In this document: piece after piece, positions 6,011-7,265 of the stretch
Layout of the letters: the number at the start of each line of letters is the position of its first letter
Position numbering within the stretch: the first letter of the stretch is position 1
Assembly: GCA_035447925.1 (NCBI GenBank)
Contig: DAOTHY010000096.1
Location: 1-7,265, forward strand
Origin: JASUTC01 sp035447925
Lineage (GTDB): Bacteria; Thermotogota; Thermotogae; MWEM01
DNA length: 7,265 nucleotides
Reading direction: 5' to 3'
The notes under the pieces: model-generated
Told to the model about the DNA's origin: nothing
What the model saw: the letters and a program-made list of their open reading frames with translations, nothing else
Database searches by the model: none
Translations under genes and position numbers: made by a program

Positions 6011-7173
6011 ACATCCCCCTCGTTGTTTAAAGCGCTTGCCGGATTTAAAATCCGCAGCTGATTGAGTTCATGGATCAGAACCGGACTGTTCACTTCAAGA
6101 CCGTTCTGGACATGCAGTTTAAACAAGCTGTCAATCAACGGCACTTGTTCACCGGTTTGATGATAAAGCCGCATGGCATGAAACAAGTTGGTATGAATGG
6201 ACGGATCTGCTTCCTGAGCGATCTCTGCTTGATTGCCTATGGCCGGTTTCAAGAGGATTTGTAATCCGGCATCAAGATCAATGGCGGTAAACAGTAGGGC
6301 GTTGACGAGGAAAGGCCAGTATTTCAAATCGTTATGATAGGGTGTATTTGATGCGTCATCCGGTTCTGTCAAAAGGGTTTGTAGCAGTTCCTTTCTGTTT
6401 TCTTCAACTTCTTCATCGCCTTCACCACGCCAGTCTTGAAGAACACTATCCAGCCAGTCATTAAGCAGCGAGCCGTTCAGCCATCTGACGGCCAGGCGAT
6501 AATTGATCGCCTGTAAATTAAGCAATTCCATGAGTTTTTCGCTGTGTTTCCAATGACACGAATAGGTGATGGTGTTCGCCAGGCTTTCTTCCATCACAGC
6601 TTGAACCAGCTCCTTTTCCTGCTGGTTCTGTTTTTGAATTTGCCCCAACACGGACGCTTTTATCTCTGTGTCCATGTAATAATGGGCGCATTCATGGGCA
6701 AGTACGAGCGCCAGGATTTCCTGAAAATGATCCATCAGCCTTTTCCCCTGAATAGATTTGATGATATTTTCTGGGCACAGCAGAATGGCCGGTCCGTTAA
6801 TGGATTGCCCGTGCGACTGATAGTCAAAGTTATTGGTGTATAGTCCCCAGGTGAGCGGGTTTTTCCCAACTCCGGATTGAAAATCGCAATATTCCTGCAT
6901 CTGTGAGATTTTTTCGGACAAAGGTCTGTCTTTCATCTGTTGCTGGATCTGTTCGATGCCTCTTTTTATTACATCAAAATCAACGTTCTTTTCCGGCGTC
7001 CATTCACCAATGGTTTGAGAATTGACTGTGTAGATCGGAATCTTGTTGATTGCAATTTCCCGAAATGCCTCGTACCAGAGAGACCCTTCATCCAATGCAA
7101 TGGACAGAGAATCGATGCCGGTGATGTTTGAATTCATGTTTGTTACAGAAAATTCTATTGGAAAGATTGCCAT
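6007..7173 (-). CDS. Putative HExxH zinc metallopeptidase, 388 residues
   Basis: The protein carries a zincin signature, LALVLAHECAHYYMD, with H160-E161-C162-A163-H164 on a predicted helix. About 31 residues later comes AVMEESLANTITYS, where E195 or E196 is a good candidate for the third zinc ligand of a gluzincin (ExxAN, as in ImmA/IrrE-like peptidases). Upstream, a strand-like segment (SINGPAILLCPENII) would form the edge strand often found before the zinc helix. Residues 240-290 are acidic (GEGDEEVEENRKELL). No signal peptide or membrane segment is seen, so it is probably intracellular, unlike M48 enzymes. Outside the zinc site I recognise no named family. It starts at an ATG with a strong AGGAGGG 4 nt upstream and is the first complete gene of the minus-strand operon, overlapping the next gene by 4 nt. 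By analogy with other protease-linked systems it could cleave a repressor or activate a partner; that is inference. Confidence 0.75.
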   Translation of the reverse strand: MAIFPIEFSVTNMNSNITGIDSLSIALDEGSLWYEAFREIAINKIPIYTVNSQTIGEWTPEKNVDFDVIKRGIEQIQQQMKDRPLSEKISQMQEYCDFQSGVGKNPLTWGLYTNNFDYQSHGQSINGPAILLCPENIIKSIQGKRLMDHFQEILALVLAHECAHYYMDTEIKASVLGQIQKQNQQEKELVQAVMEESLANTITYSCHWKHSEKLMELLNLQAINYRLAVRWLNGSLLNDWLDSVLQDWRGEGDEEVEENRKELLQTLLTEPDDASNTPYHNDLKYWPFLVNALLFTAIDLDAGLQILLKPAIGNQAEIAQEADPSIHTNLFHAMRLYHQTGEQVPLIDSLFKLHVQNGLEVNSPVLIHELNQLRILNPASALNNEGDV

Positions 7174-7177
7174 TTTT

Positions 7178-7184
7178 CCCTCCT
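7178..7184 (-). promoter_or_regulatory. Strong ribosome binding site of the metallopeptidase gene
   Basis: AGGAGGG on the minus strand, 4 nt before the ATG at 7173, is close to the ideal Bacillus-type Shine-Dalgarno sequence and supports that start. Confidence 0.75.
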
Positions 7185-7196
7185 ATTTTTGAAATT

Positions 7197-7225
7197 TTTT
7201 TAAAAGTGGTTTAGCTTTCAGGCAA
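7197..7225 (-). promoter_or_regulatory. Weak candidate sigma-A-type promoter for the minus-strand operon
   Basis: On the minus strand, TTGCCT (7225-7220) and TAAAAA (7202-7197) are separated by exactly 17 nt. Each matches the -35 or -10 consensus at four of six positions. The start point would fall just before the ribosome binding site, giving a leader of about 16-20 nt. In AT-rich sequence such a match can arise by chance, and the operon may instead be transcribed from further upstream. Confidence 0.25.
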
Positions 7226-7265
7226 CATTTTTAGCTCCCGAAACACCCTTACCTTAATCATCGTC
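7211..7265 (-). CDS. Possible 3' end of an upstream gene, truncated by the window edge
   Basis: On the minus strand a frame is open from the right edge to TAA at 7213-7211, with 17 sense codons reading TMIKVRVFRELKMLPES. The residues are plausible as a protein C-terminus and the stop lies 37 nt before the metallopeptidase start, a normal operon distance. Seventeen codons are too few to identify it or to exclude chance. Confidence 0.3.
   Translation of the reverse strand, partial: TMIKVRVFRELKMLPES

Noticed and set aside
1..7265. CRISPR arrays, tRNA genes, insertion sequences, attachment-site repeats
   Set aside because: I looked for spaced direct repeats, terminal inverted repeats and tRNA-like cloverleaf motifs and saw none; the island-like reading rests on gene content only.

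Overview
The window looks like an accessory (defence-island-like) segment of a low-to-moderate GC Gram-positive genome, probably one of the Bacillales. The grounds are strong purine-rich ribosome binding sites (AAAAGGAG, AGGAGGG, GGAGG), use of TTG as a possible start codon, and protein families common in Firmicutes. The genus cannot be read from the sequence. There are no rRNA or tRNA genes, CRISPR repeats or transposases. The plus-strand genes look more AT-rich than the minus-strand operon, by eye only, which would suit assembly from separate pieces.

Left half, plus strand (about 130-2829): first comes a DUF4357 protein (187-591), apparently the C-terminal remnant of a GIY-YIG-type nuclease whose N-terminal part is missing or decayed. 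It is followed after 26 nt by a complete 601-residue DUF262 protein with a C-terminal HNH (GmrSD/DUF1524-like) nuclease domain (618-2423), the clearest defence-type gene here. Overlapping its end is a 137-residue MqsA-like protein with a degenerate zinc knuckle and an XRE-type helix-turn-helix (2416-2829), probably the regulator of the unit.

Right half, minus strand (7265 down to 2904): a tightly packed operon encodes, in order of transcription, a 388-residue HExxH metallopeptidase-like protein (7173-6007), a 349-residue protein I do not recognise (6010-4961, 4-nt ATGA overlap), and a DUF2779 nuclease (4953-3460) carrying both a Cas4-like PD-(D/E)XK domain with a four-cysteine cluster and a C-terminal DEDD exonuclease-like domain. 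A small unrecognised protein (3362-2904) follows after 97 nt with its own ribosome binding site. An open frame running in from the right edge and stopping at 7211 may be the tail of another operon member.

The two units converge at 2830-2903, where no clear terminator is visible. The left unit resembles a type IV-like restriction module with its own repressor. The right unit, a protease-like protein, an unknown protein and a double nuclease made from overlapping genes, is the best candidate for an undescribed system. That functional link is inference from gene order only.
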